Assembly (NCBI RefSeq): GCF_022012435.1
Contig: NZ_JAKLUA010000016.1
Location: 62,001-126,000, forward strand
Length of the DNA: 64,000 nucleotides
Direction of reading: 5' to 3'
From: Bradyrhizobium zhengyangense
GTDB taxonomy: Bacteria > Pseudomonadota > Alphaproteobacteria > Rhizobiales > Xanthobacteraceae
The position numbers and the translations under genes were made by a program. Below the pieces are notes generated by a model. It was not told the DNA's origin and made no database searches. It saw only the letters and a list, made by a program, of their open reading frames with translations. Shown here piece after piece: positions 52,370-62,755 of this stretch (positions within the stretch are counted from its first letter, which is position 1; the number at the start of each line of letters is the position of its first letter).

Positions 52370-53752
52370 CCGCCACGGCCGCTTCGAGCCCTGCTTTGGC
52401 ATTTTCGCGACGGAGCGCTGCACATAGCCCGAGGTAAATTCCAGCGACGGCTGTGCGGTGATATCGGGATCGTCATTGTGCGGCACGGCTTGCCGGAAAT
52501 TGTGCCGCTCCATGTAGTTGATGAGCCGGCAGACATATTCACAAGTGAGGTCGCATTTCAGCGTCCAGGACGCATTGGTGTAGCCGAAGGCCGATGCCAT
52601 GTTCGGCACGTCGGCATACATCATGCCCTTGTAGGTGAGAGTCTTGGCAAAATCGACGATACGGCCGTCGACGCTGACCTCGAGGCCGCCGACGACCTGG
52701 AGCACCAGGCCCGTCGCGGTCACGATGATGTCGGCGGCAAGCTCGCTGCCGTCCTTGAGGCGGATGCCGTCGTGCGTAAACGTGTCGATCTCGTTGGTGA
52801 CCACGGCCGCGCGCTTTTCGCGGATCGCCTTGAAGAGATCCCCGTCCGGCACGAGGCAGAGCCGCTGGTCCCAGGGATTGTAGCGCGGCGTGAAATGGGT
52901 CGCGACGTCGTAGTCCGGCCCGAGCGCGGCTCTCACGCCCGTCAGGATCAGGTTCTTCACCTTCGCCGGCTTGCGTCGGCTGAGCTGGAAGAAGAACATC
53001 CCCCACATCACGTTGCGCCAGCGGATCAAATGATAGGCCAGCCGCGCCGGCAAGTTGCGGCGCAGTTTGTTGGCGACGGGATCCTGGGCCGGACGCGACA
53101 CCACATAGGTGGGCGAGCGCTGCAGCATGGTGACCTGCGCAGCCTTCTTCGCGAGTTCCGGCACCAGCGTCACCGCGGTCGCGCCCGAGCCGATCACGAC
53201 GACGCGTTTGCCGGCGTAGTCGATATCCCCGGTCCATTTCTGCGGATGCACGATGCGGCCGGCGAAGTCAGCTGCGCCCGCGAATTCCGGCGTGTAGCCC
53301 GCCTCATATTTGTAATAGCCCGCGCACATGAACAGGAAATTGCAGGTGAAGCGCACGAGCTCCGTGGCGCCCTCGCCCGCCATGTGCTCGGCCTCGATGG
53401 TCCACCGCGCATCACTCGTCGACCACGCCGCGCGCTTGACGCGATGGCGGTAACGGATGTGCTTGTCGATGCCGTTCTCGGCTGCCGTCTCGCGCACATA
53501 GTTCAGGATCTGCGGCCCGTCGGCGATCGCCTTCGGATCGGTCCACGGCTTGAAGGAATAGCCGAGTGTGAACATGTCGCTGTCCGAGCGGATGCCAGGA
53601 TAGCGAAACAGGTCCCACGTGCCGCCGATGCAGTCGCGCCCCTCCAGAATGACGTAGCTCTTGCCCGGGCACTTGGTCTGGAGATGATAGCCCGCGCCGA
53701 CGCCTGATAGCCCCGCACCCACGATCAGCACGTCGAAATGTTCTTGTTGCAT
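52292..53752 (-). CDS. Flavin-dependent monooxygenase (Baeyer-Villiger type)
   Basis: 486 residues from the ATG at 53752, which follows GGAGGAAACC; a GTG at 53767 overlaps that site. FAD loop L-I-V-G-A-G-L-S-G-V-G-A, NADPH loop V-I-G-S-G-A-T-A, and the type I Baeyer-Villiger fingerprint F-A-G-R-I-V-H-P-Q-K-W (F-x-G-x3-H-x3-W). The overall length and R-Y-P-G-I-R-S-D-S-D block match EthA-like enzymes that oxidise ketones or sulfides. Its final 78 bp are duplicated at 50775-50852. Neighbours give no substrate hint. Confidence 0.92.
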   Translation of the reverse strand: MQQEHFDVLIVGAGLSGVGAGYHLQTKCPGKSYVILEGRDCIGGTWDLFRYPGIRSDSDMFTLGYSFKPWTDPKAIADGPQILNYVRETAAENGIDKHIRYRHRVKRAAWSTSDARWTIEAEHMAGEGATELVRFTCNFLFMCAGYYKYEAGYTPEFAGAADFAGRIVHPQKWTGDIDYAGKRVVVIGSGATAVTLVPELAKKAAQVTMLQRSPTYVVSRPAQDPVANKLRRNLPARLAYHLIRWRNVMWGMFFFQLSRRKPAKVKNLILTGVRAALGPDYDVATHFTPRYNPWDQRLCLVPDGDLFKAIREKRAAVVTNEIDTFTHDGIRLKDGSELAADIIVTATGLVLQVVGGLEVSVDGRIVDFAKTLTYKGMMYADVPNMASAFGYTNASWTLKCDLTCEYVCRLINYMERHNFRQAVPHNDDPDITAQPSLEFTSGYVQRSVAKMPKQGSKRPWRLYQNYALDIVSLRFGKIDDGVMRYS

Positions 53753-53860
53753 GGTTTCCTCCGCCACAGGCGATTGTCGGCCCGTCGCCGCTGGGCGTCA
53801 ATCGGCAATCAGCCGTGCGGAAACCACGAAACGGGTTGAATTCCATGCGCCGAAACAACA

Positions 53861-53884
53861 AAGCCCCGGATCGCTCCGGGGCTT
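53861..53884 (-). terminator. Rho-independent terminator after ahcY
   Basis: On the minus strand, AAGCCCCGGA / TCCGGGGCTT with a 4-nt loop is followed by a TTTGTTGTTT tract, 28 nt after the ahcY stop. Confidence 0.75.
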
Positions 53885-53911
53885 CGCGTTGTTGATCGAT
53901 AGGTCTGCCGG

Positions 53912-55333
53912 TCAGTACCGGTAGTGGTCCGACTTGTACGGACCTTCCTGCTTCACCCCGATGTAATCGGCCTGGTCCTTGCGCAGCTCGGTGAGCTTGA
54001 CGCCGATCTTGGCGAGGTGGAGGCGTGCGACCTTCTCGTCGAGCGACTTCGGCAGCACGTAGACTTCCTTCTTGTACTTGCCGTCCTTGTTGTTGGCGAA
54101 CAGCTCGATCTGCGCCAGCGTCTGGTTGGTGAAGGACGCCGACATCACGAAGGACGGGTGGCCCATCGCGTTGCCGAGGTTCACGAGCCGGCCTTCCGAC
54201 AGCATGATGATGCGATGCTTGTCGGGGAACTCGATCTCGTCGACCTGCGGCTTGATGTTGGTCCACTTCAGATTGCGCAGACCCGCGATCTGGATCTCGT
54301 TGTCGAAGTGGCCGATGTTGCAGACGATGGCGCGATCCTTCATCGCGCGCATGTGCTCGATGGTGATGATATCCTTGTTGCCGGTGGCGGTGACGAAGAT
54401 GTCGGCGCGGGGCGCGGCGTCTTCCATGGTCACGACCTCGTAGCCTTCCATCGCGGCCTGCAGCGCGCAGATCGGATCGACTTCCGACACCATCACGCGG
54501 CAGCCAGCCTGGCGCAGCGAAGCCGCCGAGCCCTTGCCGACGTCGCCGAAGCCCGCGACCATCGCGACCTTGCCCGACATCATCACGTCGGTGCCGCGGC
54601 GGATGCCGTCGACCAACGATTCACGGCAGCCATAGAGGTTGTCGAACTTCGACTTGGTGACGCTGTCGTTGACGTTGATGGCGGGCCACAGCAGCGTGCC
54701 GGCCTTCTGCATGTCGTAGAGACGATGCACGCCCGTGGTGGTCTCTTCGGAAACGCCCTTGATGCTCTCGGCGATCGCGGCGAAGTAGCCCTTCGGCTTC
54801 TCCTTGAGCTGCTTCTTCAGAAGCGCGAAGAAGACTTCCTCTTCTTCCGAGCCCGGCTTGTCCAGGAACGCGGTGTCGCCTTTCTCGGCGCGCAGGCCGA
54901 GATGGACGTACATGGTGGCGTCGCCGCCGTCATCGAGGATCATGTTCGGGTGGCCGCCGCCGTGCCAGTCGAACAGCTTTGCGGTGTAATCCCAGTAATC
55001 CTTGAGCGTCTCGCCCTTGACGGCGAAGACGGGAATGCCGGCGGCGGCGATCGCTGCGGCGGCGTGGTCCTGCGTCGAATAGATGTTGCAGGAGACCCAG
55101 CGGATCTCGGCGCCGAGCGCCGCCAGCGTCTCGATCAGCACGCCGGTCTGGATCGTCATGTGCAGGGAGCCGGCGATGCGCGCGCCCTTCAGCGGCTGCT
55201 TCGGGCCGAACTCCTCGCGGGTGGCCATCAGGCCGGGCATCTCGGTCTCGGCCAGCGAGAGTTCCTTGCGGCCGAAATCGGCGAGCGAAATGTCCTTGAC
55301 GATGTAATCGGTGAAGCCGGGCTTCGCGTTCAT
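53912..55333 (-). CDS. ahcY: Adenosylhomocysteinase
   Basis: 473 residues, the long form with the roughly 40-residue insertion found in alphaproteobacteria. NAD loop A-G-F-G-D-V-G-K-G-S-A; substrate motif S-C-N-I-Y-S-T-Q-D-H; C-terminal K-S-D-H-Y-R-Y tail, conserved in SahH. It hydrolyses S-adenosylhomocysteine to homocysteine and adenosine, relieving methyltransferase inhibition. Downstream of metK and the HTH-methyltransferase on the same strand. Confidence 0.97.
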   Translation of the reverse strand: MNAKPGFTDYIVKDISLADFGRKELSLAETEMPGLMATREEFGPKQPLKGARIAGSLHMTIQTGVLIETLAALGAEIRWVSCNIYSTQDHAAAAIAAAGIPVFAVKGETLKDYWDYTAKLFDWHGGGHPNMILDDGGDATMYVHLGLRAEKGDTAFLDKPGSEEEEVFFALLKKQLKEKPKGYFAAIAESIKGVSEETTTGVHRLYDMQKAGTLLWPAINVNDSVTKSKFDNLYGCRESLVDGIRRGTDVMMSGKVAMVAGFGDVGKGSAASLRQAGCRVMVSEVDPICALQAAMEGYEVVTMEDAAPRADIFVTATGNKDIITIEHMRAMKDRAIVCNIGHFDNEIQIAGLRNLKWTNIKPQVDEIEFPDKHRIIMLSEGRLVNLGNAMGHPSFVMSASFTNQTLAQIELFANNKDGKYKKEVYVLPKSLDEKVARLHLAKIGVKLTELRKDQADYIGVKQEGPYKSDHYRY

Positions 55334-55361
55334 TGCGAGTGTCCTGTTGTTGAACGGGCAT

Positions 55362-55390
55362 TCCGGGACACCTTGAAGAGGCGCCCCGGA
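55362..55390 (-). promoter_or_regulatory. Leader hairpin of ahcY
   Basis: In the transcript, a 12-bp stem (two G-U pairs) with a 5-nt loop lies 28 nt before the ATG. It could be a regulatory structure responding to S-adenosylhomocysteine or S-adenosylmethionine, but it does not match a riboswitch class I recognise; a simple stability hairpin is as likely. Confidence 0.35.
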
Positions 55391-55414
55391 CTAGCGACGT
55401 GAGGATTTAAGGAT

Positions 55415-55436
55415 CCGGGTTCGCGCACGAACCCGG
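55415..55436 (-). terminator. Hairpin between metK and ahcY
   Basis: CCGGGTTCG-cgca-CGAACCCGG, a perfect 9-bp stem 15 nt after the metK stop; the T-run is poor, so some read-through to ahcY is expected. Confidence 0.5.
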
Positions 55437-55451
55437 AATGACGCACAAGAA

Positions 55452-56648
<1,197 letters not shown>

Positions 56649-56709
56649 CAAGAAACCCCTTGTTCCACCGCTACCGGCGGACGTTTGCGATGTTTACAGT
56701 TGGATTATG

Positions 56710-58065
56710 TCAATCACGCCGGCGCGAGATGACGTAGGATTCGTCGAGAAACCAGAGCCCGTTGTACTTCCGCAGCACATCCCTGGCGGCATCCAGAGTG
56801 CGGCCGTTTTGAGTCATATCTGTCAACCGGTCGTCCTCAATCTGAGCGACATACACCGCCGCATTCCACGCTGCAAAGGCCGTCGAGGTCCCGATGGTAC
56901 CCGTCACCTCGTTGGGCAGCGCTTCCATATCATACCTGAAGATCGAACGGTTATCCGCATAAGCATTAAAATTTAGGTCTCGGCCCAACGATCCGAGCTC
57001 ATACTTAACGGCGCGCAATAGCTCATGACGGCTCACCGAGAAAGGGTTTTCTCCGGGCCAGATGGCCTGGATCATTTCCATGCCGGGATCGTGACCGTGG
57101 GAGTGGATTCCGATCAGGCGGCCGCCCGGCCGCAATGCCCGCGCCAGCGGTGCAATGATCCGCTTGGCCCGAAAATTGACCGAGGACAGGGCCCGGTATG
57201 GCTGGGATGCGATCACGAGGTCAAAATTGGCCTCGGTCTGTCCGGGCCGAGGAATGGTCGAATCGAGCAGGAATCGGTGGTCGTCGCGGTAGAGCACGAG
57301 CACGACCGGCCGCTCGTAGAGCGGCATCGCCGTACGCGGGCTGATCGCGGCGCGCCAATTCTGCTCCAGGAACGGCCGGAGCTCAGCGATCTGCTGCTCG
57401 AACTCGCCCGATGAGGCGCCCCTCAGCGGCACCTCGTGCCAGACGGTCGCAGCAGCTGCCGCAGGCGATGCCGGCGTGAGCCAGGGCGCCTCCGAATAGA
57501 ACATGTTGGTGAAGACGAAAACCGATGCCGGGTGCTCGAAAATGCGGTCCGGCACCTTCTCGAGCGTCAGGCGCAGATCCTCGAGACTGAGCTCCTTGCC
57601 GGCCACATAGAATGGCATGTGCGGGTAGCGCTGGTGCGTGGCGCGCAGCACGCGCGCCAGCACCGTGCCGTCGCCGACCCCGGCATCGAAGATGCGCAGC
57701 GCCGGCGGCCGCGGATGGATTGTGGAAAGCTCCAGCGCCACCCGGTCGGCGACCACCCGTTTTTCGCTGCAGGTGTGGACGAACAGCAGATATTTCTGCC
57801 GGTTCTCGAAAAAACGGAAATTGCCCCGTGGATCGCGCTTTTCCGGGGGAACCTGAAGCCCCCGCGGTGGCGGCAGGCCGCCGGTCGTCGATGCCGCGAT
57901 ATAGGCCTGGATCCGCTCCAGCGTGTCGATGGTGATGCGCTTGCCCTCGCGGAGGCGGTGCACGAGCTTCCCATCGTTCACCGCCCGCCGGCCAAACGTT
58001 GATTCCGCCATGTCCGCCTTACGGCAGAACTCGGTGATTTGGCTCAGGATTTCGTCGTTCTTCAT
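56710..58065 (-). CDS. HTH-SAM methyltransferase fusion, candidate methyl-cycle regulator
   Basis: 451 residues from the ATG at 58065. The first 60 residues look like a Cro-type helix-turn-helix: A-E-S-T-F-G-R-R-A-V-N-D-G-K-L-V-H-R-L-R-E-G. The rest is a Rossmann methyltransferase with the glycine loop I-F-D-A-G-V-G-D-G-T and a later L-R-P-G-G-R-L-I-G-I-H segment. Position immediately upstream of metK-ahcY suggests it senses S-adenosylmethionine and regulates the cycle, or simply methylates a substrate. The regulatory idea is inference. Confidence 0.7.
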   Translation of the reverse strand: MKNDEILSQITEFCRKADMAESTFGRRAVNDGKLVHRLREGKRITIDTLERIQAYIAASTTGGLPPPRGLQVPPEKRDPRGNFRFFENRQKYLLFVHTCSEKRVVADRVALELSTIHPRPPALRIFDAGVGDGTVLARVLRATHQRYPHMPFYVAGKELSLEDLRLTLEKVPDRIFEHPASVFVFTNMFYSEAPWLTPASPAAAAATVWHEVPLRGASSGEFEQQIAELRPFLEQNWRAAISPRTAMPLYERPVVLVLYRDDHRFLLDSTIPRPGQTEANFDLVIASQPYRALSSVNFRAKRIIAPLARALRPGGRLIGIHSHGHDPGMEMIQAIWPGENPFSVSRHELLRAVKYELGSLGRDLNFNAYADNRSIFRYDMEALPNEVTGTIGTSTAFAAWNAAVYVAQIEDDRLTDMTQNGRTLDAARDVLRKYNGLWFLDESYVISRRRD

Positions 58066-58227
58066 GAATGGGAGAGCGGTGGGCAGGTAAGTTGGGACCT
58101 GTCTCCTAGCAAATTCTGCCCACCGAGGGAATACCGCCGCCTGCTTTACCCCAAACCCGATGACGCGCCCGTGAACCCCAACGTGCCGCCGGACAACAAA
58201 CAAGCACGTCTCCTCAAGGAATTACCC

Positions 58228-59936
58228 ATGAGCCGCCCTGCTCGTCGCGCTCGCCCTGCTCGCCGCGACCCTTTGGTCGGCACCCTGCTCCGCCCAGTCG
58301 CGCAGCCAGCTCGGGCCGCTCTGCACCACCGAGACCACGCCGGCGGACCAGATGGTCGATGCCTGCACCAAGATTATCGCCCTGAAGGTTTTCAAGGGCG
58401 AGCAGCTCGCGACCGTCTATTTCTGGCGCGCAGTGGGCTGGAACAAGAAAGGCGACTACGCCAAGGTCATCGCCGACACCACCGAGGCGATCCGGCTGCA
58501 GCCGAGCCAGCCGGTCTACAATTTGCGGGGCTCGGCCTATTACGACAAGGGCGACTACGACATCGCCATCGCCGATTTCGACGATGCGCTGAAGCTCGGC
58601 CCGCCAAGCGCCAGCATCTTCCATAATCGCGGCAATGCCTGGCGCGGCAAGCGCGACTACGCCAAGGCGATTGCCGACTACGATGCCGCAATCAAGGCAG
58701 ATCCGAAATCGGCGTTCTCGTTGCTGAACCGCGGCGTTTCGAAAGAGGCGCTCGGCGATCTCGACGGCGCGCTCGCCGACATCAACCAGGCGATCCGGCT
58801 CGATCCGACACTGCCGCAGCCGCTGATCAGCCGCACCTCGATCTGGCGCGCCAAGGGCGAACTCGATCGCGCCATTGCCGATGGCAGCGAGGCGATCCGG
58901 CTCGCCAAGGAGAAACCGCCCGTCAACATCATGACGCCGCCGAACAGCGTGCTGATCTCCGGCTACACCCATCGCGCGATGGCCTATGAAGCGAAAGGCG
59001 ACTACACCCACGCGCGCGAGGATTACAACGCGACGCTGGCGATCGTGGCTTCCGATGCGGTCAGCAAGGCCAATCAGGCCACCGCAAAGGTGCGGCTGTC
59101 GCTGGTGACGGACGCAGCGGCGCCGATCCCGCGCGATGCACCATCCCCGACGACGCAACCGGCGGCAGCGCCGACGCCGCAGCAGACGGGCGCGGCACCT
59201 GCACCGGCCGTTCGCGGCAGCCGCATGGCGCTGGTCATCGGCAACGGTGCCTATGCGCATGTGAAGGCGCTGCCCAACCCACCCAACGACGCGCGCGCGG
59301 TCGCAAAGAGCCTGCGCGACATCGGCTTCACCGTGTCGGAGGGCGTCGACCTCGACCGTGCCGCGATGCAGAAGATGACGCGCGACTTCCTGCGCGAGGC
59401 CGCACGGGCGCAGGTGGCGCTGGTCTACTATGCCGGCCATGGCGTGCAGATCGACGGCCGCAACTATCTCATTCCCGTCGACGTCGCACTGAAGCCAGGC
59501 AGCGGCATGACCGAAGCCATGATCGACATGGACACGATCATGGCGGGTCTCGACGACCAGGTTCGCACCAACATCCTGATCTTCGATGCCTGCCGCAACA
59601 ACCCGATGGCGCAGCAGGTCGCAAACGCTGGCGGAAGTCGCGGCATTGAAGGCGCCTCGGGCCTCGCTGCGCCGTCGAGCCTCGGGTCCGGTGCAACACT
59701 GGGGGCCGGCACGCTGATCGCATTCGCGACCGCGCCGGGCCAGGTCGCGCTCGATGGCGAAGGCGCCAACTCCCCCTTCTCCGCCGCGCTGTCCCGCCAT
59801 CTCGGCACGCCGGGCCTCGAAGTGCAGCAGATGCTGACGCGGGTGCGGGCTGGAGGTGGTCTCGACCACGAAGAACAAACAGGTGCCGTGGTCGAACTCC
59901 TCTCTGCTGGGCGAGGTCTATCTGGCGGAGAAGTGA
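58228..59936 (+). pseudogene. TPR-caspase family gene with two single-base frameshifts
   Basis: The ATG at 58228 has a good AAGGAA site, but it reads out of frame with the obvious signal peptide (S-R-L-L-V-A-L-A-L-L-A-A-T-L), which is one base on; one C in the run 58236-58238 is extra. Then come TPR repeats (about 58400-59060) and a caspase domain with His at 59438-59440 and Cys at 59591-59593. Near the end an extra G at 59852-59853 shifts the frame; the last codons (T-K-N-K-Q-V-P-W-S-N-S-S-L-L-G-E-V-Y-L-A-E-K) follow in the other frame to a TGA at 59934-59936. As written the gene is broken twice; assembly errors are possible. Confidence 0.8.
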
Positions 59937-59971
59937 CGCGGCGATCGAGCGCGCTATCCAATACGCATTCA

Positions 59972-60076
59972 GCTGTCATCGCCCGCGAAGGCGGGCGATC
60001 CAGTATTCCAGAGACAGCGAGAGATGCGGAGAAGCCGCGGCGTACTGGATTCCCCGCCTTCGCGGGGAATGACAGC
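59972..60076. repeat. Palindromic interspersed repeat, copy 2
   Basis: About 105 bp with GCTGTCAT/ATGACAGC ends, ATCCAGTA/TACTGGAT pairs, and two arm hairpins (GCCCGCgaagGCGGGC and CCCCGCcttcGCGGGG). It lies 35 nt after the broken caspase gene. The outer ends and arm pattern match copy 1 at 14120-14223. Confidence 0.8.
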
Positions 60077-60090
60077 GAGAGTGTGGAGAC

Positions 60091-61209
60091 TTATTGCCCC
60101 CACACTTCCTTCGCGATTTCGACCGCAAGGCTCAGCTTGGCCCATTGCTCTTCCTCGGAGAGGATGTTGCCCTCTTCCGTCGAGGCAAAGCCGCACTGGG
60201 GCGACAGGGCGAGCTGCTCCAGTGGAGCAAACTTGGAAGCCTCTTCGAGACGACGCTTGATGTCGTCCTTCTTCTCGAGCTCGCCGAACTTCGAGGTGAT
60301 GACGCCGACCACGACGACCTTGTTGCCCTTGGGCAAGAAGCGCAGCGGCTCGAAGCCGCCGGCGCGGTCGCTGTCGTATTCGAGAAAATAGCCGTCGTAA
60401 TTGGTGCCGGCGAGCATGGTCTCAGCCACCGGCTCGTAGCCGCCCGAGGAAATCCAGGTCGAGCGGAAATTGCCGCGGCAAACATGCGTCGTCACCACCA
60501 TGTCGGCCGGCTTCTCGGCCAGCGCGTAGTTGATGATGCGGGCGTAGATCTGCTGGAGACCGTCCGGATTGTCGCCGCGCTCGCGCGCCTTCTGCAATTC
60601 GTCGGGCGAGCAGAGATAGGCCCACACGGTGTCGTCGAACTGCAGATAGCGGCAGCCCGCGTCGTAGAACGCCTTCACGGCCTTGCGGTAGGTCTTGCCG
60701 AGATCCTCGTAGAAGGCGTCGAGATCGGGATAGACGTCCTTGGAGATCGCCTTGCGGCCGCCGCGGAAGTGCAGCACGGCCGGCGAGGGGATCGTCATCT
60801 TGGCGGTGACGTGGGCCTGGTCGGCGACCTTCTTCAGGAAGCGGAAGTGGTCGAGCATAGGGTGATCGTTGGAGAAATCGAGCTTGTCGATCACCCGCAC
60901 CGCGTCGTGACGGGTCTGCACGCCGGCGAACTGGATGCCGGTGTCGGGGTGGAACAGCTCGCACCCGGTGAGTTTGGCGAGGAAGTCGAAATGCCACCAG
61001 GAGCGACGGAATTCGCCGTCGGTCGCGAGCTTCAGGCCGACCGAAGCCTGCTTGTGCACGACCTTCTCGATCTCCATGTCCTCGATCTTGCGCAGATCGT
61101 CGGCCGAGATCTCGCCCTTCTCGAGTTTTGCGCGTGCGTCCTTGATCTTGGCAGGGCGCAGAAGGCTGCCGACCTCGTCGGCACGGAAGGGGGCTTTGGT
61201 TCGCTGCAT
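60091..61209 (-). CDS. MetE-like cobalamin-independent methionine synthase, short type
   Basis: 372 residues, covering only the C-terminal catalytic half of MetE. Zinc ligands are visible as H and C in T-H-V-C-R-G-N and C in P-Q-C-G-F-A-S. The R-A-D-E-V-G-S-L-L-R-P start and W-H-F-D-F-L region are typical of the YxjG/YxjH group. The donor may be methylcobalamin-free methylated folate or another methyl donor; members can also act on methylated arsenic or other thiols. Its 3' end abuts the palindromic repeat. Methionine supply links it loosely to metK-ahcY. Confidence 0.87.
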   Translation of the reverse strand: MQRTKAPFRADEVGSLLRPAKIKDARAKLEKGEISADDLRKIEDMEIEKVVHKQASVGLKLATDGEFRRSWWHFDFLAKLTGCELFHPDTGIQFAGVQTRHDAVRVIDKLDFSNDHPMLDHFRFLKKVADQAHVTAKMTIPSPAVLHFRGGRKAISKDVYPDLDAFYEDLGKTYRKAVKAFYDAGCRYLQFDDTVWAYLCSPDELQKARERGDNPDGLQQIYARIINYALAEKPADMVVTTHVCRGNFRSTWISSGGYEPVAETMLAGTNYDGYFLEYDSDRAGGFEPLRFLPKGNKVVVVGVITSKFGELEKKDDIKRRLEEASKFAPLEQLALSPQCGFASTEEGNILSEEEQWAKLSLAVEIAKEVWGQ

Positions 61210-61229
61210 TTCTTAACTCCCAAGATATT

Positions 61230-61290
61230 TTCTATAGCGTTTTCAAGCGAAGTGGAGACCGGTTCGCGTGAAGAAAACGCGTCGGACAAG
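61230..61290. repeat. Rhizobial intergenic repeat fragment
   Basis: Contains GCGTTTTC ... GAAAACGC (61237-61244 and 61273-61280) around AAGCGAAGTGGAGACCGGTT. I recall this TTCGCGTGAAGAAAACGCGT motif as a frequent repeat in Bradyrhizobium and related genomes, but only this copy is in the window. Confidence 0.5.
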
Positions 61291-62007
61291 TTAGTGGGCC
61301 GCCGCCCCTGCGACGCCGAGGTGGCGCTCGAGGACCGACGGGTCGCCCTTGAGCGCGGCGCTCGGGGCGTCGTGGACGATCGTTCCGCGCTCCAATATCA
61401 CAACACGGTCGGCGAGCCCCAGAATCTTTTGCGCGTTCTGCTCGACGATGATCGAGCAGATGCCGCCGGCCCGGGTAATGGTCCCGATCGCTTTCAGAAG
61501 CTCCTCGACGATGATGGGGGCGAGGCCCTCGGTCGGCTCGTCCAGCAGCAGGACCTTCGGGTTGAGGGTCAGCGCGCGGCCGATCGCCAGCATCTGCTGC
61601 TCGCCGCCGGAGAGCTGGTTGCCGAAATTGCTGCGCCGTTCCTTCAGCCGCGGGAACATCTCATAGACCTTCTCGACGGTCCAGGGACCGGGCTGCGCCA
61701 CCGCGGTCATGTTCTCTTCCACCGTCAGCGAGCGGAAGATGTTGCGCTCCTGGGGCACCCAGCCGATGCCGGCACGCGCCCGCTGGTCGGGCCGCAAACT
61801 CGTGACATCCGTGCCGGCGAGCGTGACCGAGCCCGAGAAACGGCGGGTGACGCCGACGATGGAGTTGATCAGCGTGGTCTTGCCGGTACCGTTGCGTCCC
61901 AGCAGCGCCAGCACCTGCCCTTCGGCAAGGTTCAGCGTCATCTTCGGCAGCACCACCGCCTCGCCATAGCCGGCGCGAAGCTGGTCGATTGCGAGCAGGT
62001 CAGACAT
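61291..62007 (-). CDS. livF: Branched-chain amino acid ABC transporter ATPase
   Basis: 238 residues. Walker A G-R-N-G-T-G-K-T-T, signature L-S-G-G-E-Q-Q and Walker B V-L-L-L-D-E-P, with the length and E-R-R-S-N-F-G-N-Q LivF-type insert. Overlaps the end of livG by 8 bp. Last gene of the livH-livM-livG-livF operon. Confidence 0.93.
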   Translation of the reverse strand: MSDLLAIDQLRAGYGEAVVLPKMTLNLAEGQVLALLGRNGTGKTTLINSIVGVTRRFSGSVTLAGTDVTSLRPDQRARAGIGWVPQERNIFRSLTVEENMTAVAQPGPWTVEKVYEMFPRLKERRSNFGNQLSGGEQQMLAIGRALTLNPKVLLLDEPTEGLAPIIVEELLKAIGTITRAGGICSIIVEQNAQKILGLADRVVILERGTIVHDAPSAALKGDPSVLERHLGVAGAAAH

Positions 62008-62755
62008 TGACCGCCTCCTCGCCGAGATAGACCGCCTTCACCTGTGGATCGCGCGCGACCTGTTCGGGCGGGCCTTCGGTCAGCAACGCGCCGGAGACCA
62101 GCACCGAGATGCGGTCGGCAAACGAGAACACGAGGTCCATGTCGTGCTCGATCAGCAGCACGGTGACGTCGCGCGGCAGGCTGCCGACGACCGCGAGAAT
62201 GTCGTGGCGCTCGCTCTCCGGCACGCCGGCGGCGGGCTCGTCGAGCAGCAGCACGCGCGGCTTGGCGGCGATCGCAACCGCGATCTCGAGCAGGCGCTGC
62301 TTGCCGTAGGGCAGCGTCACGGTCTGCTCGTTCATGACATCGAGCAGATGGAAGCGCGTCAGGAGATCGGCGATCTCGCCGTTGACGTCGCTGCGCGTGC
62401 CCATCCGCCGCCACCAGTCGCCGCCATGGCCGAGGCGCTCGGAGACGGCAAGGCCGATGGTCTCGAGCGGCGTGAGATCAGGATAGAGCTGGTTGATCTG
62501 GAATGTGCGCGACAGTCCGCGCAACACGCGCCTGTGCACGGGCAGATCGGTGATGTCCTGGCCTTCGAGCAGGATGCGACCCGAGTTCGGCTTGAGCACG
62601 CCGGTGAGCTGGTTGATCACAGTGGTCTTGCCGGCGCCGTTTGGGCCGATCAGCGCGTGACGGGCGCCCTGCTCGATCTTGAGCGAAAGATCCCGCGTGA
62701 CACGCAGGCCACCAAAAGTCTTTTCGAGGTTCCGGGTTTCAAGTGCGATGGTCAT
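62000..62755 (-). CDS. livG: Branched-chain amino acid ABC transporter ATPase
   Basis: 251 residues from the ATG at 62755, which overlaps the livM stop (ATGA). Walker A G-P-N-G-A-G-K-T-T, signature Y-G-K-Q-R-L-L-E-I-A (atypical but normal for LivG), Walker B V-L-L-L-D-E-P-A-A-G. Pairs with LivF to energise uptake. Confidence 0.93.
   Translation of the reverse strand: MTIALETRNLEKTFGGLRVTRDLSLKIEQGARHALIGPNGAGKTTVINQLTGVLKPNSGRILLEGQDITDLPVHRRVLRGLSRTFQINQLYPDLTPLETIGLAVSERLGHGGDWWRRMGTRSDVNGEIADLLTRFHLLDVMNEQTVTLPYGKQRLLEIAVAIAAKPRVLLLDEPAAGVPESERHDILAVVGSLPRDVTVLLIEHDMDLVFSFADRISVLVSGALLTEGPPEQVARDPQVKAVYLGEEAVNV

Noticed and set aside
58214..59878. 554-codon minus-strand open frame
   Set aside because: Antisense to the TPR-caspase gene; no family resemblance.
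59937..60391. Continuation of the caspase frame to 60391
   Set aside because: Results from the frameshift at 59852-59853; it runs through the repeat element and the antisense of the MetE-like gene.
60094..62010. 638-codon plus-strand open frame
   Set aside because: Antisense to the MetE-like and livF genes.
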